From NCBI RefSeq assembly GCF_013032005.1, contig NZ_WQBE01000008.1, positions 1-64,000 on the forward strand: a DNA stretch of 64,000 nt. Reading direction: 5' to 3'. The stretch is from Ruegeria atlantica (GTDB taxonomy: Bacteria > Pseudomonadota > Alphaproteobacteria > Rhodobacterales > Rhodobacteraceae). Positions within the stretch are counted from its first letter, which is position 1. Each line of letters opens with the position of its first letter. A program made the translations under genes and the position numbers. A model generated the notes under the pieces. The model searched no databases. It was not told where the DNA came from and saw only the letters and a list, made by a program, of their open reading frames with translations. This document shows positions 63,843 through 64,000 of this stretch, in pieces.

Positions 63843-64000
63843 GCGGCCTCCGGTTTTATTGCATTGGACCTAGCCTTGGACCGCCCGTCCCGCAAGACCT
63901 CTGGGCAGATAGATCACAGGTCAGACCCCTTAGTTTGGCCCAAATTCAGATGGGGCAGCCGAAGGGTTTACATTTCCGTATAAACTTTCATTAGTTGGGA
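63843..64000. other. Right-end intergenic stretch
   Basis: The final 158 bases are upstream of the leftward pmbA gene and hold its promoter region. No convincing open frame or RNA gene is visible before the window ends. Confidence 0.4.

Overview
The window reads as a chromosomal segment of a marine Roseobacter-group alphaproteobacterium (Rhodobacterales, Ruegeria-like). The indicators are the GANTC methylase CcrM beside rnhB, the alphaproteobacterial flagellar regulators FlaF and FlbT, the HutF branch of histidine degradation, a serC-serA pair behind a structured leader, and densely packed GC-rich genes with ATGA or TGATG overlaps. No rRNA, tRNA, CRISPR array, insertion sequence or prophage was recognised.

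Layout. 1-3.1 kb: the last codons of gcvP, then serC-serA (serine synthesis) behind a three-way-junction RNA that pairs with the ribosome-binding site. 3.2-5.4 kb: a protein phosphatase and a malonyl-CoA synthetase, convergent. 5.5-12.9 kb: a complete hut regulon, hutC-hutF facing hutI-hutH-hutG-hutU, converting histidine to glutamate and formate through N-formylglutamate. 13-16 kb: serB, an ArsR-SRPBCC-YCII operon with a palindromic operator, and an asparaginase. 16-21.5 kb: small envelope proteins, rlmN, a cytochrome P460 and a cbpA-cbpM-like chaperone pair. 21.4-32.5 kb: PLP enzymes, a LOG-family protein, dapD and dapE, a secreted repeat protein, a glutamate-receptor-like channel and rnr. 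32.6-34.8 kb: a lytic transglycosylase followed by a gene-poor stretch that carries a decayed copy of its own 3' end.

34.8-42.4 kb: a polyamine uptake and degradation locus (aminotransferase, FCD-type GntR regulator, potFGHI-like transporter, FAD oxidase). Three TGATCA-centred sites lie where the GntR regulator could control all its transcription units. 43.3-49.1 kb: a flagellar block, flgD-fliK facing flgJ-flgN-flagellin-flaF-flbT-DUF1217. 49-55.9 kb: two class III nucleotide cyclases, a membrane-tethered winged-helix protein, two small secreted proteins, rnhB and ccrM. 55.9-64 kb: an AlkB-like monooxygenase, mutY, a DciA-like protein, a DsbA-like oxidoreductase, and a lipid A/Kdo-type cluster (lpxK, a diverged kdtA homologue, an inositol-phosphatase-family gene, pmbA).

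Most of the window is core metabolism. The least ordinary elements are the receptor-channel with a non-potassium filter, the decayed transglycosylase duplication, the 27-bp-repeat secreted protein, the probable A-tract frameshift in a tiny lipoprotein gene, the DUF427-cyclase fusion beside a membrane-anchored winged-helix protein, and the KdtA-family protein lacking its catalytic Glu. All assignments come from reading the sequence without database searches.
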